Shown here in pieces: positions 25,029 through 37,839 of a stretch of DNA of 64,000 nucleotides. Origin of the DNA: Climacium dendroides (lineage: Eukaryota; Streptophyta; Bryopsida; Hypnales; Climaciaceae). Numbering within the stretch: the stretch's first letter is position 1; every line of letters starts with the position of its first letter. The notes under the pieces are model-generated. The model was given only the letters and a program-made list of their open reading frames with translations, was not told the DNA's origin and did not search any database. The stretch covers positions 9,362,001 through 9,426,000 of the forward strand of contig OX467090.1 of the NCBI GenBank assembly GCA_950106755.1. Direction: 5' to 3'. The translations under genes were made by a program, and so were the position numbers.

Positions 25029-25343
25029 TTCGTGAGCCATCGTCATTGTTGCGATATCGGGAGCTATCGTGACTGCTGCGGTTTCGGGAGCAGCGTGACT
25101 GCTGCGATTTCAGGAGCACCGTGACTGCTGTGGGTTTTGGGAGTATCGTGATTGTTGCGGGTTTTGAGAGCACCGTGACTACTGCGGGATTCGGGAGCAC
25201 CGTGACTACTGCAGGTTTCAAGAGTACTGTGACTGCTGCAGGTTTTGGGAGCATCGTGACTACTGCAGATTTCGGGAGCACCATGACTGCTGCGGTTTCG
25301 GGAGCATCGTGACTGCTGCGGTTTTTAGGAGTATCGTGACTGC
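25029..25343. repeat. Minisatellite, about 27-30-bp unit, about 11 copies
   Basis: Units of the form CGTGACTGCTGCGGTTTCGG followed by GAGCAC repeat head to tail with base changes. Apparent ORFs on both strands are translations of the array. It ends about 240 bp before the start of the dead hAT transposase and may be part of that element. Confidence 0.85.
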
Positions 25344-25585
25344 CTGCAAGTTCGGACGTGTTTTGCAAATCAAGTACATTTGTCGCCTTTTCCTTTGTCT
25401 TCGTGCATTGTGAATTTTGTGTAGGTTGGTTGCATGTTTTTTGAACCCTTACATTTCTGAAATTTGCTTCCCTGTTTTGGGGGTGGGATGATCACATGCT
25501 TAGTTGTTATCGTTTTCTGAGCTTGCTCTTTAGTTTCTCAAATTGTCTGGTACCTGGTTTTCCGCTAAGATGTGTGGCAGTTTCC

Positions 25586-27859
25586 ATGGCAAAGTGGCAG
25601 AGGAGCATCCGTGACAGCTACTTTGTCAAATCGAGGGAAATGGACTTAGAGGAGTTTCCATCCTCCACCGAAAGCTCTAGATCGAGCAAAACTGCAAGTA
25701 TAAATCTCACTCCCCCTTCCCAAACCAAACTTGCGCATGGTTTGTGGAAAGAAGGGTGGTCGACCTAGTTTCCTTGGTTGGAGTTCTCTGCCGAGGTGGG
25801 AAAACTATTCTGTAAAGTTTGTATGGAGAAAGGGGGTCGCTCAACATACACCAAAGAAGGTTCAAAAAGCTTCAAAGTGAGTGCTTTCATGGATCATAGA
25901 AGATCAAATGAACACCGCCACCTTGCCTGGGCGTGCAACAGTGGTGGAAAAACAATAGAAAAAGCAATTCTCAGTGGCCAGCGTGTTTGTGACGGGGCCC
26001 TCCATACTCTTTTTCGAGCGGCCTACTTCATAGGGAAGCAGTCACTGCCTTTTGCAAAATTCCCTACTTTGTGTAAATTGTTGTTGTCTGTCAAGGCTCC
26101 GATCACTACTACCATGTACCAGGATGAAAAAGCTTGCGGTGATTTTGTTCGGTGCCTTTCCATTGTAATCTAGAAGCAGATTCTTTGTAGGGTTCGAAAT
26201 TCAGGTTTCTTTGGCATTATGATTGACGAGTCGACAGATATTAGTGCCACGGGCCATCTTGTCATGTTTGCAACCATTGTAGAAGAAGGTTTGCCGCTTA
26301 CTGTTTTCCTAAGACTATTGCAATTGCAAGGCGGAAAAAAGGACGCTGCCACCATTTTTGATTGTATCATCTCTCAGTTGTGGCTATGGGGTCTTGATCT
26401 TAGTAAGTTTGTGGCCTTCGGCAGTGATGAAGCAAGCACGATGGTAGGCTCCCAAGGCGGTGTTGCAATACGGATAAAAAATGAGGTGAACCCGTTCCTT
26501 TTGTCTTGTCATTGCGTGGCTCACCGAACTAACCTTGCAGCCCTAGATGCTTCCAAGGCACCGGATTGTAAGGATTTGTCTAATGAAATTGATTCGTTGT
26601 TAAATTCAATTTCTTCCTTTTTTAATAAGTCCAGTAAAAGGAAGTAGGGTCTCACGGCCTTGCAAGAGAAGTTGTTTGATTCTAAAAAAACAATGAAACG
26701 GTATCATAAGATCCATTGGTTGAGTCATTGGCAGGCAGTCACAGCTTTGTGTGATTCACTTGAATCGGTACTTGTCTTTTTCAATGGACGGTAAAGATGC
26801 AAGTTAGGCAGCTGTTGTGTTAGACAAGCTAGGGCAGTTCAAGTTTGTTTACATCTTGTTTTTTTGGCTGACATTCTTCACTCTCTAGCTATGTTGTCTA
26901 GGATTTTCCAACTGAAGTTTGTTGATGTCACAACAATAGGTAGTATTGTTTGCACTGAGATTGCTCAAATTCGCATGATGTTTATTGTGGACTCGTGTGA
27001 TTTGATTGTTGATGTATTCAACGAGTGCACTGATTATCATGTTTTGCCTGAATATGGTCCACATGGCGGTTACCTGCGGAGACTGCAGTCTGAGCTGAAA
27101 GGTAATATGTTTCATGATTTTCAATTGCAACGATCCAGGTTGGATTCTGACCTTGAGGAGGCATTGGCATTTCAAAAAAACTTTGTTGAGGCGGTTTGTG
27201 CTGGCCTAGATGCGGGTTTTAGGGATAATGATGTGATTTCTTGTTTCAAAATCCTAAACCCTTCTAACATACCATCAAAGCAAGTGGGCTTGTAGAATTG
27301 GTGCATTGCTGAATTGGAGACTTTGCTGCAGCATTATGGAGTAGACCGGTCGCACTTAGGTTTTTCTCTCCCTCCTCTTGTAGATCAAGCAGCTTGTAAG
27401 CGTGAATTCCTTGCCTTCAAACTCCAATGCACCACGGAATGGGGAGAAAAAAATTTTAGGGATTTGTGGGGCATGATTACTTGGAATCACGCTTTACAAA
27501 CCCAGTATCCCAACCTTCTTGTTCTTGCTGAATTAGCTCATGTGCAATGTGTTTCCACAGCAACTTATGAGCGTGCTTTCAGTGTGCAGAATTTGATCAA
27601 AACTAGAGTTAGAAACAGATTGGGCAGCAAGAACTTAGAAGCAATGCTGCGAATTGCACTAGAAGGCCCTGAAGAAGAGATAGATTATATTATTAGTGAT
27701 GCCATTCCTATTTGGAAGAATGACACAAAGTATCGGTTTTTGTTTGCTAACCCATCTTCTTACTTGAATTCTCCAAATGGACCTAGTGTGAGTGATGCAT
27801 CTTGTCCGTCCAGTGCTCTTCCTCTTGATACTGACAGCAGTGATACGCAACTTTCTTGA
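25586..27859 (+). pseudogene. hAT transposase (DUF4371/ZNF862-like type), decayed
   Basis: Starts MAKWQRSIRDSYF at the ATG at 25586. A zinc-finger segment (FCKVC with later histidines SNEHRH) is followed by the first catalytic region MIDESTDIS at about 26219, the second region AFGSDEASTMVG with CHCVAHRTN at about 26410-26540, and the C-terminal hAT dimerisation block (VSTATYERAFSVQNLIKTRV, LRIAL) at about 27550-27665. The whole protein is in one frame except a short out-of-register stretch near 26790-26865. The stops at 25766, 26171, 26645, about 26805 (shifted frame) and 27293 are all TAG. It is a dead copy. I did not find its terminal inverted repeats. Confidence 0.9.
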
Positions 27860-27989
27860 CTTGGGGCCACATTTAAAATCAGCATGGGCCTGTGCAGTAC
27901 AGCATACTGTATCAAAAATTTACAAATTAGGGCCAGATGATTGAAATTCAACAATTCGGTAGTCAATAGTTATTTAATTTTTTAATTAT

Positions 27990-28420
27990 TTAATTCATTC
28001 AAACTTTGAAATTCAATAACTTCCAAAAAGTGGAGTGTGAGAGGGTGCATTGTAGGTATAAAAAATAAAATTTGCACAAAGGAATGAAAGGATTGCAAGG
28101 GCTTCATGTTGTGGCGTTTGGAGATGCTCTGTGCAATTTATAGGTTTGCCAAAATAAAAGATAATTTAATTCAAAATTTTAATTTACAAACATCCATAAC
28201 TTCTACATTGTAGGTCCAAATGCCATGAAACTAACACAAAAAGAAAGCTTTGTGCACAAAAAAGGTCAATTGTTCAGTTCCATGGCGTTTGGATATGCTA
28301 TATGAAAGTTGTGATTTTCCCAAAATTAAGGATAATTTATTTCAATATTCAAATTCATAAAAAAAATTGAAATTCTATAACTTCCACATCGTAGGTCCAA
28401 ATGCCACAAAACAAAGTCCA
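27990..28420. repeat. About 185-bp tandem repeat, about 2.3 units
   Basis: Segments TATAACTTCCACATYGTAGGTCC, ATGGCGTTTGGATATGC and AAAATTAAGGATAATTTATT recur in the same order. There is no coding potential. The function is unknown. Confidence 0.6.
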
Positions 28421-28697
28421 TGCACCCTTCTTCACAAAGAGCTCTCGAACAATACCAAGAATGCCTAACAATATCTTAAATCTTAGAATAACAAAAAAAA
28501 CAAAAAAAACAACCTAATTTTAAAGTATGCATATATTTGAAAGCAAAAAGCAAAAACTACACAAACTTCAGACATAATTTCCAAGAATATAATTGGATAA
28601 ATTAAAAGAAGAAAATTAGAAGTGAAATACATACAACCCAATCATACTACTAGAATCATAAGTCCCTCTGTAATATCACAAATGCTACCATTAATAC

Positions 28698-29500
28698 TAG
28701 GGGCTCGTGCTTGCTATGCTACGCATTCATTGTATCACATATTAGTAAAAATTTGATATATTTGAATAGAATGCATGGTAATGATTTTGATAAGTCTTTA
28801 AACTAATTATTTTAAATATTTAAAAAAAATATTTTCAATCATGCATATATAGAAATCGTATTTTCACACAACGTGATATTACAAAAATAGAGTAGCAATT
28901 TGCAACCACTTCTGTAATGTCACTTTTTACAAAGGGTGATATTATAGAAATAATATAGTCATTGCAATTGAGGTGATATTAAAGAGGATCCATAGGGTGA
29001 TATTATAGAGGTAGCAATTCCATTGCTTCTCTTGGCTTTGCACTTCTTTGCACTTCTGTACTTTTGTGAGCTTTGAGCTTTTATGATTTTAATTTTCTAT
29101 TGCTACTACCAAATGATTTTGAGAAATTTATTCAATTGAAGCAATCTAGGATTCCACAACAATTAAGTTGTTCACAAAGTTTTTGAGATTTATAAGTTTT
29201 TCTTTTCAATTCTTCAATTTGGGTTGCCATTTTTTGTAATAATGGAGTCAAGTTTCTAATGTATTCTAATGTATGTGTATCTTTTATAGTATTTACCATT
29301 GCATATGTTTCATTCATCATTCAATAAATTTCTATTTTACATTTCAATATATGCTTATTTATAAAAAAAAATTATACAAAGATTTTAGTAATTTTTATTT
29401 GAAGATTTATCAAAAATTTTGTTTTGCATTCTATCTAATACATAAAAATTCTTATAAAATTCTAATGATGAATGCGTAGCATAGCAAGCACCAACTGCTA
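28698..29500. mobile_element. Non-autonomous element with 24-bp inverted termini
   Basis: GTGCTTGCTATGCTACGCATTCAT near 28707-28730 is exactly inverted near 29468-29491. Both ends abut CTAG/TAG, which could be a short target duplication. The outer terminus GGGCTCG resembles PIF/Harbinger ends, and a PIF-type transposase lies 0.5 kb downstream, but membership is inference. The interior is AT-rich with no ORF. Confidence 0.6.
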
Positions 29501-29977
29501 GTAATTTGATAAAAAAATAAAGAAAGGACTAAACTACATAGAGAGCAATTTCAAAATTGTGTGTAATTTGTACAACAACAATTCCAAATCATTCTACATC
29601 ATTAGAACTTCTAATTGAATGTGAAGGTCAAAAAATAATTTAACTTCAAGGTTCTAACTCTGGTTTTACGGTGTTCAGTTCAAAAAAATAATTTAAGAGA
29701 AAAAGTAAAAGGGAATCAATTCAAAAGAGAACATTAGTTTAGTAAAAGAAAAAAAAGTTAAAGATTGAAATCAAAATAGATATATAAAAATATACACCAA
29801 CTTCTCCAAATCATTCTGTTGTACTAACATCATTAAAAGTTCCATTTCTATTTATTCATATTAAAATTTTGATATCTATTGATATATATAAAATACATAT
29901 ACATAAACATATAGATACATATAGTATACATTGCCTTCTATTTCATCATTTTTTGTAAACACTATTCATTTGTAACA

Positions 29978-31164
29978 ATGCCTCAACGTAGTGAACGAGT
30001 TGAAGTTATTGAAGACCTTGAAAATCATCTTACAATGCACATCATTTCTAATTCTATGGAAATGGTACCTTCATTTAGTGATGATTCAAATGGAGTAACA
30101 AACAATTCTGATCCTTATGATAGTGATGATGACTTCCTCATAGATGGTGTCCTCACAATCTACAATTTTGTAAATCACAACGGTACTTCTTGGAAAGAAA
30201 ACATGAAAGAGTAAATTCATCACTCATGGAAAATGATTTACTTCGTCTGAACTCTACAGGGTTTAGGGCAAGATTCAGGATGTCACCCATTGCATTTGAT
30301 AGAATATAGAAAATGATTAAAGATCATCACATCTTCACCAATAAAAGCGCCGTTCCTCAATTTGATCCACGGATGCAATTCTTATTGGTTCTCCATAGGT
30401 TTGGAACCTATGGAAATGGAATATCTAGATCAAACATTGTAGTGAACGTCAATATTTCCACAGGTGCTACTTCAAAGTTCACAAAACGGGTTATGATTGC
30501 TTTTCTGAGTCTTGAAAAGAGTGTTGTTTGTTGGCCTAATGAAACAAAAAAACAAGCCACCAAAGCCTCCATAGAAACTTCACATGGATTTCCTGATGTC
30601 ATTGGCATTATGGATGGTACTCATGTTGTGCTAGCCACCAAACCAAGCTACCAAGGGGAACAATACTTCAATAGGAAAAGTCAGTACTCTGTTTCATGTA
30701 TAATAGTCAATGACCAGAATTGTAGGATTACACATATTCATGCAGGCTTCCTAGGCTCTGCCCACGATAGTCGTATTTTTGTCAATTCCCAAGTATGGCT
30801 TAAACATGCAGAGTTCTTTAAAGAAGACGAATACTTACTAACCGACACTAGATACTCTCTAACCAAAATTACTCTACTACCTTACAAGCAACCCGCGTCC
30901 AATAGAAGGGAAAATCAACGCTTCAACAAACATCTCTCTTCTATTTGTGTGAAGTCTGAACATACCATTGGACGATTGAAGGTCAGGTTCCAAAGCCTAC
31001 GAGGCATGCTTACAATGATTAGGAAAAAGGAAACACATACACTTGCTCTTTGGATTCGTAGTTGTGTCATTCTATACAACCTCCTTCTCCAAGATGGATA
31101 TGATTTGAATTGGGAAGGTGGACTAGAAGAACTAGATAGCAATGTCTTGGAGGACACTTTATAG
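29978..31164 (+). pseudogene. PIF/Harbinger transposase (DDE_Tnp_4 type), nearly intact
   Basis: The N-terminal part (29978-30214) is acidic. The catalytic part from about 30229 contains IGIMDGTHV (first Asp), YSVSCIIVNDQNCRITH, GFLGSAHDSRIF, a second Asp in LLTDTRYSLTK, and the Glu region VKSEHTIGRLKVRFQSLRG. This is the order and spacing of DDE_Tnp_4 transposases. Lesions: a frame change near 30195 and one TAG at 30307-30309. Otherwise the frame is open to the TAG at 31162. PIF elements carry a second Myb/SANT-like gene. A candidate is convergent on the minus strand at 32555-33672, itself split by the 14.7-kb element. Confidence 0.9.
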
Positions 31165-32554
31165 GGTGCTAACCCAGTGCTTCCCTACAACGACATTTTT
31201 GCTAAACACAAAAGATAAAACATTAAAGCACAAGTGTTGAGCTATCATCAAGATGGAATATGATGTATAAAGTGTCTCTTAAGTCTACAAGTCTTAGTCT
31301 TGATTTATATACAATATGTTAATTTCACTAAAGTAATCCTTGTATTCTTAGTAGTAAGCTTATGAAAACTATAATAAAGTGGAACAACAATTGTTCCCAA
31401 TTTTCCAATATTTATAAACTTCTTTTTGCATAAGTGAATATTTTTAATTCAATGTGACATGATTGCTTTAATCAACCTTCATACCCCATTCTTTGACTGG
31501 AAAAGCATTACAACTAATTATGTTATAGGTTTTAGAGTCCCCTATAGATATTTTTAGTGCGTTCATGCTAAAAATACTCTCTAATTCCTACTTCTATGGA
31601 AAGTACCAAATTTATAAAAAATCTTGGACCCTTGTTACCATAGGATCTTGTAAAACACTACTTTGGAAAGATGTGGAAAAAAATCAGAAATTTAACACCG
31701 TGTACTTTGCAATAGACACACTTGCACAATATGTACAATAGAAAAATCATAATCAATCATTTTTGAAATTACAATCATGATGCTAAAAGTAGACTTCAAA
31801 AATAATTTTTCAAAAATATAAACTACTAGAACTACCAAGTTAGTTAGGTTTAGGATACTTTAAAGTATTGCCAACACCCAAATTTGTTGCCTTGGGCATT
31901 TAGGGGTTCAAGAAAGTATTTCTAATTATCTTTTACATAAGAGAATCCATGACCAATTGCAAGCTAAAACTCCTCATGACTATCATAGCCCATGATTGAG
32001 ACAATTATGTAATAAATCTTATCACAGTAAGTATTGATAAATTAAATGAACAACATACTTATTTGTTTGGCAACTTCAAAACAACAAACTTATTTTGTTG
32101 GCAAATTGGTTCATATGCAAACTAAAAAAAATGAACAATTTACTTTTGAATTTCATAAAATATTGTGAAATATTGCATTCTTAAAATGGTGCAACACAAA
32201 ATGCAAAATATATTTCTTCATCAATGACCAATACATAAGAGCAACATCATCAAAACACAACCAAAAAATCACACTTGTTATAGACAAAGATCTCTTGGCA
32301 AGAAAACCACCATCTCTATTGAAAAAACCCGGCAATTCAATTTTAAATGAATCCCAATCTTTCCTAGGCTCTGAACCTAAAATGCTGCCTAAACCTATAG
32401 AGTACCAAATCAATGCCTAAACATTTCATTTCTAAACTTTGTTACTAATTGTAATTCCATGTGCAAACAAACACTTATAAATTGGCATCTCAAAAGTCCT
32501 TTGAGAGCTAATGAAGCACATAGAAAAATCGTAATTGCAGAAATAAGGTGTCAC
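31165..32554. other. AT-rich non-coding DNA between convergent genes
   Basis: I see no supported feature. A minus-strand 86-codon frame at 32153-32413 has no recognisable motif. Confidence 0.3.
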
Positions 32555-33672
32555 TCAAGAATTACGGAGTTTTTCAAGCTCAACCAACAAAGCCAACTCA
32601 CGAACATAAGATTCCTGAATTTGTAGTTCACGTTCCTCAGGTAAGTTCTGAATTCGTAGTTCACGTTCTTCATGTAAGTCTTGTTGTTGCTAGTCCATCC
32701 TCATGAATTCAAGATCCAGACGACAAGATTTGAGAGTATACTGCTGCTCTCCATGTTTTTTTTGCATGGAGAGTTTCTTTTCCATGAGAACATAGTTCTA
32801 CTCTTGCATATCTTATATTGACTCTTGGAATGATTTTGGTTTCTTCTTCTTCTCTTTAGATTTAGGATTGAGAGTCCCTATCGATTGTGTTGCCTCAGGT
32901 ACTATAGGTATATCTACAAAGTAAACAATAAAAGAATCAGTACTACAAATTTGATAATCAAAAATTGAGAAATTAAAGAGTGAGTATTAGAGATTGAACA
33001 ATAAGAGAATTACTATTAGAGATTGAACAATCAAACAAGCATAGAGATTCTATACACCGTGAAATGAAAAGAAGAAATTAGGTCATTTTAACTAGGCAAC
33101 TTTACTTTTTGCCAAGGGATAAATTTATTCCTAAATCCCAAAAATTTGGCTAAAATGAACTTGTAAGTCAAAGAAGATCACCCTAAGAAATTAGGATAGA
33201 TACATATCTATTAAGGGTAGGTATAGAAGTTCATTCTAGATAGGTCCTTTTAAACATGTTAAAAAAATTAGAATTTAAAGATAAATGATAGAAGTGAGAC
33301 CTTGAGAAGGGTCCTGTGGAATGGATTCCTCTTGTGTATGAACTTCTACTTCAAAATCATGCTCCTCCTCAATACTTAAATTATAAAATTATTGTCTTCT
33401 GAATTAAGGTCTTTCCCCTCTTCAACTATCGAGTCATGTAATCCTTGCCCAATTGAAGTACCGAATAACAATTCTTCAAAATTTTCATTCATGCCAGTCT
33501 CACCAATGTATGGTGGATTGACAAATACAGTCTCTGACTTGAATGGTTTAACTTGGTAGTAAAATGATCAAATGGAAAGAACCTTGTCACAAATTTTAGT
33601 AATCCCCATTTTTTCATCAAATGAGGTTAAACCTTCACCTATATTTCGCAAGTAGTCCTCTACTTCCTTGAA
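32555..33672 (-). pseudogene. Myb/SANT-like gene, 3' part (split by the 14.7-kb transposon)
   Basis: Reading the minus strand away from the transposon junction, the frame gives FKEVEDYLRNIGEG, ICDKVLSI (then TGA) and YQVKPFKSETVFVNPPYIG down to about 33350. It slips register at ATTTTATAATTTAAG and continues acidic (EEEHDFEVEVHTQEESIP). A second exon (about 32925-32555) encodes KSKEKKKKPKSF and a heptad-rich tail (EERELRIQNLPEERELQIQE, LALLVELEKLRN) ending at TGA. TAA and TAG stops occur in that exon. The style fits the DNA-binding partner protein of PIF/Harbinger elements or an L10-interacting-Myb-like protein. Its missing 5' part lies at 48398-48715, beyond the insertion. Confidence 0.7.
33663..33672. 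repeat. Left target site duplication of the 14.7-kb element
   Basis: CTTCCTTGAA here is repeated exactly at 48398-48407, immediately outside the opposite terminus. A 10-bp duplication is within the 8-11-bp range known for Mutator-like elements. Confidence 0.9.
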
Positions 33673-33810
33673 CAGGGTTGCTATTTGGCGAGCCTATGAG
33701 CCTGAGCCTATGAGCCTGAGCCTATGAGCCTGCGAGCTTGTGAGCGTGAAAAAAATGAATTGAAAAAATTTAGAATCTTGTAGAGTTGACCTATGACCGT
33801 GGGTATTGTG
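33673..33810. repeat. Left terminal inverted repeat of the 14.7-kb element
   Basis: Begins CAGGGTTGCTATTTGGCGAG, then three tandem copies of a 14-bp CCTATGAGCCTGAG unit from about 33694, then GCGAGCTTGTGAGCGTGAA, an A-rich part, and GACCTATGACCGTGG at 33788. Each block has a counterpart in inverted order at the right end. Confidence 0.8.
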
Positions 33811-34404
33811 CTGTGTACAGAGTGGTTAATGTGAGATCTGTTTTTGAAAGTCGGTTTAGTGTCCTGTTATTATTTTTCAATCTTTCTTATAGGCAAAGAC
33901 AAAATACTATGAATTGAAGAAAATGAAGCAAGTAGAAAACATGCAAGAAAATTGAACACATGGAAGAAGTATCCATAAACACACAAATCCATCTACAATG
34001 AAAATCAACACATAATAGTTTGACCCATTAAAGAGATTTGTCAATCTCATGAATCTAAGTTGTTTAGGACTCTATCAAAGAATCAGAACTCGAAGATGAC
34101 TCCGAGGACTCTCTACCTTCGGATGCTGAAACATCTATATACTGTAAGACATTTAGAGCGTAAGTGTCTTTACGGCGTTTGGGTTTGGAGCAACCAAACT
34201 CCGCGAAGGCACTCGCCATTTGCTCGGCATAGATTGGGAGCTCAAAAGACTTCTCCGGACTGATGAGAAGACTTAGTTGGGGTAGGGTGTCATTCCTTGC
34301 CATCAATCTCCCATCTCTGCAATAGAAAAAGACATATTGTCAATATTGTAGAACATGAAAGTCTTCATCCAAGCAAAGATGAAAGAAAATGCCAACTTAC
34401 TTAC

Positions 34405-35421
34405 TGGATTTTCCCTTGCGAACGAATTTGCGAGGCACCACTGGCATATCCTCCGGATCTTGTGAAAGGTGAACTATTGGTGGCACAGTTGGTGTCACCA
34501 CTACGGGTGTTGGTGACTTCCTCATGGGTTTCAAAATGGCATCATAAATGTCTTTATTCCCTTCCAAAGCCACAATGTGGTGGCCGGTGCCACGGCAAGC
34601 CGTAATACATGCACCTGGAGGCAATGAAATCAAAATGACTTAGTTCCATGAAAGAATTGGAAGAACACATTTGGAGGAGTAAACTTCTGAATGGAATCAT
34701 TACCTGTAGATGCGGTACAATCCAGAATCAAGTCTCCTGGAACGCTTGTTGCCTCCAGGAGGATAGTGAAGAACCTTGGATCTTTTTCGCGTTCACCTCG
34801 CCAAGGTTTGTTTCCATTCATAGCCACGTCATCTACATGGGTGTAATTGATCAGCATGTCATCGATAGCCAAGTCCACACCAGCCTTCATTGTGGTATTA
34901 GTCTTTTTGAAGGAAAATTTGGATTTCCCTTTGGAGCCAAGGTCCTTCACAAGGAGGGTGATTCCAAACTTTTGTGTCTGCAACGTCCATAGCAAATGTA
35001 CGTAAGAATGCATTGAATGGAGTGCATTGCAACTTGTTCATAAAAGTCAATAAAATTCTATGAAAATTACTGTCTTTGTGTTGTCTATAGCCGAGGTGAT
35101 GTGCATGCGGTTCATCCCCATCCAGTCCTTCTTCATCAGCAAGTCATACGCCTCACATACCCCAGCAATGTTCTCTTTGGATTTGATGTTGTAGGAGTGA
35201 AATAGAATGATGCACCCATCATCTTGTAGATGCTCTGCGGCGAAGCTACATGCCAACTGGAGAGCCTCATCATCAGCATCTGCATTCCACATTGGCACCT
35301 CATGGGTCGGTGTAGAGAGCCCAGGTACGGGTAAGTTCTCCAGACAATCAATGAATATGACATCCACCCCCGGTCGAGCATTTGGCACTCCCTCGAACAT
35401 GCGAGTCTTTCCGGCCGACAT
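34405..35421 (-). other. Methyltransferase-like domain exons, copy 2
   Basis: Exon 35421-35071 holds DVIFIDCLENLPVP in the place of the DPPY motif IV, followed by LQDDGCIILFHS. Exon 34977-34704 holds KPWRGEREKDPRFF (motif X position) and GDLILDCTASTG (motif I). Exon 34614-34405 continues with ACRGTGHHIVALEGNKD, the usual second half of the SAM pocket (an acidic residue after a beta strand). The IV-X-I order is diagnostic of beta-class amino-methyltransferases. Loss of PPY and of FxGxG suggests a binding role and not catalysis, or a divergent active site. There are no stops in these exons. Confidence 0.7.
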
Positions 35422-37839
35422 CTGCAAACATGTAGAACATGGTGAAGTTAAAAATAAGCACAGAAAACATTCATGAGACATGAAAGCACAAAATGCGCTT
35501 TTGAGTACAAAGATGCATATGCATACCTTTTTCAAGAAATGCAGCACCTCGTTGTACCACGTGGACTTCTCCTCAACCATGTCTTTTGCCAGGACTTCGA
35601 TGGAGATGTTGAGGATCAAATCCTCCGTCTTAGAAACATCACCTTCTGTAATGACCATGGCTTGTGTCATACGAGTGATAACTTCCTTGGTGAGCTGTAG
35701 GAGAGTAGCCTTCTTCTGTACTGCACTTTGCGCCTGTGAATCTTCATTTGCGGTGGAAGATGGTACCACCTCGCCTCCCGCTTCCTCCTTCTTCTTTCCC
35801 TTTCCCTTGCCTTTAACCTTCTCTTCCTTTTCTTTTGCCACCTTTTTGTCAACGAGCTCGGATGCCTTCATCTCCTTCGCTTCAAGGTGGACTTGGACCC
35901 GCGCCTCTTTCTTCCGGTCCAGAAAATCCCTCCTTGCAATGGCCTTCTTTCTCGCTTTGTCATCCAGGCCTGTAAACTCATTGATCTCTAAGTCCAGGAC
36001 CCCTTTCCCGTCCAAAGATCTCCTGAATTCAACCTCGGAAGGAGGAGTGAACTCGAGGAGACAATCCAAGTACCATCCTCCACCACTGAGATGAGCTGTA
36101 GTGTAGGTGCGGAGCTGGTGTGTGGTGAACATACAAGAATTGGATGTGCGATCCAGATATGATGATAGGAAGGGGGGAAGGTCTGAGCGATCGATGGCTC
36201 CTTTTCCTTCGAGCTCAAATTTGAAATATCTACAGCACAAGCATGATTTTGCATTCAGGAGAATGTAAATGATGATCATGGAATCTCTACAACATACATC
36301 TGTGAGCAATTCCGGATGGTAAGACCAACGAACTTGTGAAGAATGAATGCATTTCCAGTATAAGGGCCTAATGGAGACGTTGCAGAAGAGAATTATCATA
36401 CAATTGTATACCGAAAGGTTCTAAAATAAGGAGTTAGAGTTGAAGTGAACATTTGAAACCTCATTCTAATGGACTTCAAATAGTATAGTGATTTTTACAA
36501 GAACTTGCTGTCCACCAAGTTATTAGACATATTCTAATATTGAGATAGTGGAACTCACCGGTACAAAACTCTGCGCACAGCAGCGGCTGACGCTTCGTGA
36601 GCCATGAACGAGTTCCCCTTTTTGAAGTAATTGTGCCCTTTGAAATATGTCTGAAACCCGTGCTCCCAAATTGTGCGCCTCCACCCTTCTATGTACTCTA
36701 CCAAGTACTGTGGTTGTGTTGGAATGCTGTAGTTCACAGTGATGTTGTCCTGCTTCACCACCAAGTCGAAGTACTCCACTGTTGCATCTTCGATCTGCAG
36801 AGTACAATGCATGCTAAAAATGTACAATTGAAGACGTTCATGGTCCCATTCTAAACTTCTGAGTTACAATTTGAAAACCAAGTATCGCTTGGTATAGTTA
36901 CTTGACTACAGAAATCAATTCCCTTACCCCAGCATACCAGACGCATTTTGTAAGGAAATGGGGCAGGAGATTTTCGGAGACGGGCTTTGGTGGGAACTTC
37001 TTTGCTTCACGAGATGGCGCGGAGGAGTTCCACCACTTCAAGATCTTGATCTTGTGTGTAGGCGCCATGTTGCATGTGGCCACCATTTGCAACTTCTCCA
37101 ATGTCATTTCAGGCACTTCATTAGTGCTCCAGTGCCTCTCCACCTATGACAGCAACACATTCAATAACTCTTGGCGTTTGAAAACAGAAGAAGTAAATTT
37201 GTAGTTGTGTAAGGTTTCAGAATTAGACTGACCTCTTGTAAAAAGCCTGGCCCGTTAGATGGTTGAGCCACTGCCAACAACTTCCCCATTTTCACCATCA
37301 GAGTTTTGGTTTTCTCCTTTGCTCCCGCCCTCATGGCAAGAGCGACTTCTTCAGGGGTCCTCTCCTCTTCTGGTGTAGCATCGGTATACTTTCTCACTAC
37401 AGCATCCGCAGCTTGGGAAATCTCTTGCTGCACATTCAGACGATAACATTGAATTAGAAGTTAGGCATGTGAAGAGTTTTGGGAGCAGACTGCAACAAAC
37501 TGAAGGATTCCAAATTTGTATAACACATAGTGTCTTACCCTGAAAATGAACGATGTGAAGACCTCCACAAGTATGCTATACCATTTCCTTGAAACCTTGA
37601 ATTGCAAACACCTTTTCTTCTCCCCGGGCTTGAGGAGATCAGCAAATCGGTTGATTGGGAGAAGACCATACTTCTGCACCTGGTACAGAGTGTGTACCAA
37701 GTTTGTCTTCACGTGTAAATCCTCCACTGACCTGGAAGTAGATGACTATTTTAGGAAATCCAATAAGCCTCCATGATTTTACAACTAGGGCACATAAAAA
37801 CCAAAGACCGGAAAAGCAGCTCAAGAAGGAAAAACTCAC

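Noticed and set aside
24982..25368. 128-codon minus-strand frame with VLPKPA repeats
   Set aside because: It is read-through of the minisatellite; the plus strand gives an equally repetitive frame.
35480..36094. 204-codon plus-strand Ser/Phe-rich frame
   Set aside because: It is antisense to the Lys/Glu-rich linker exon of the ParB/methyltransferase gene, which has splice sites and homology in copy 1.
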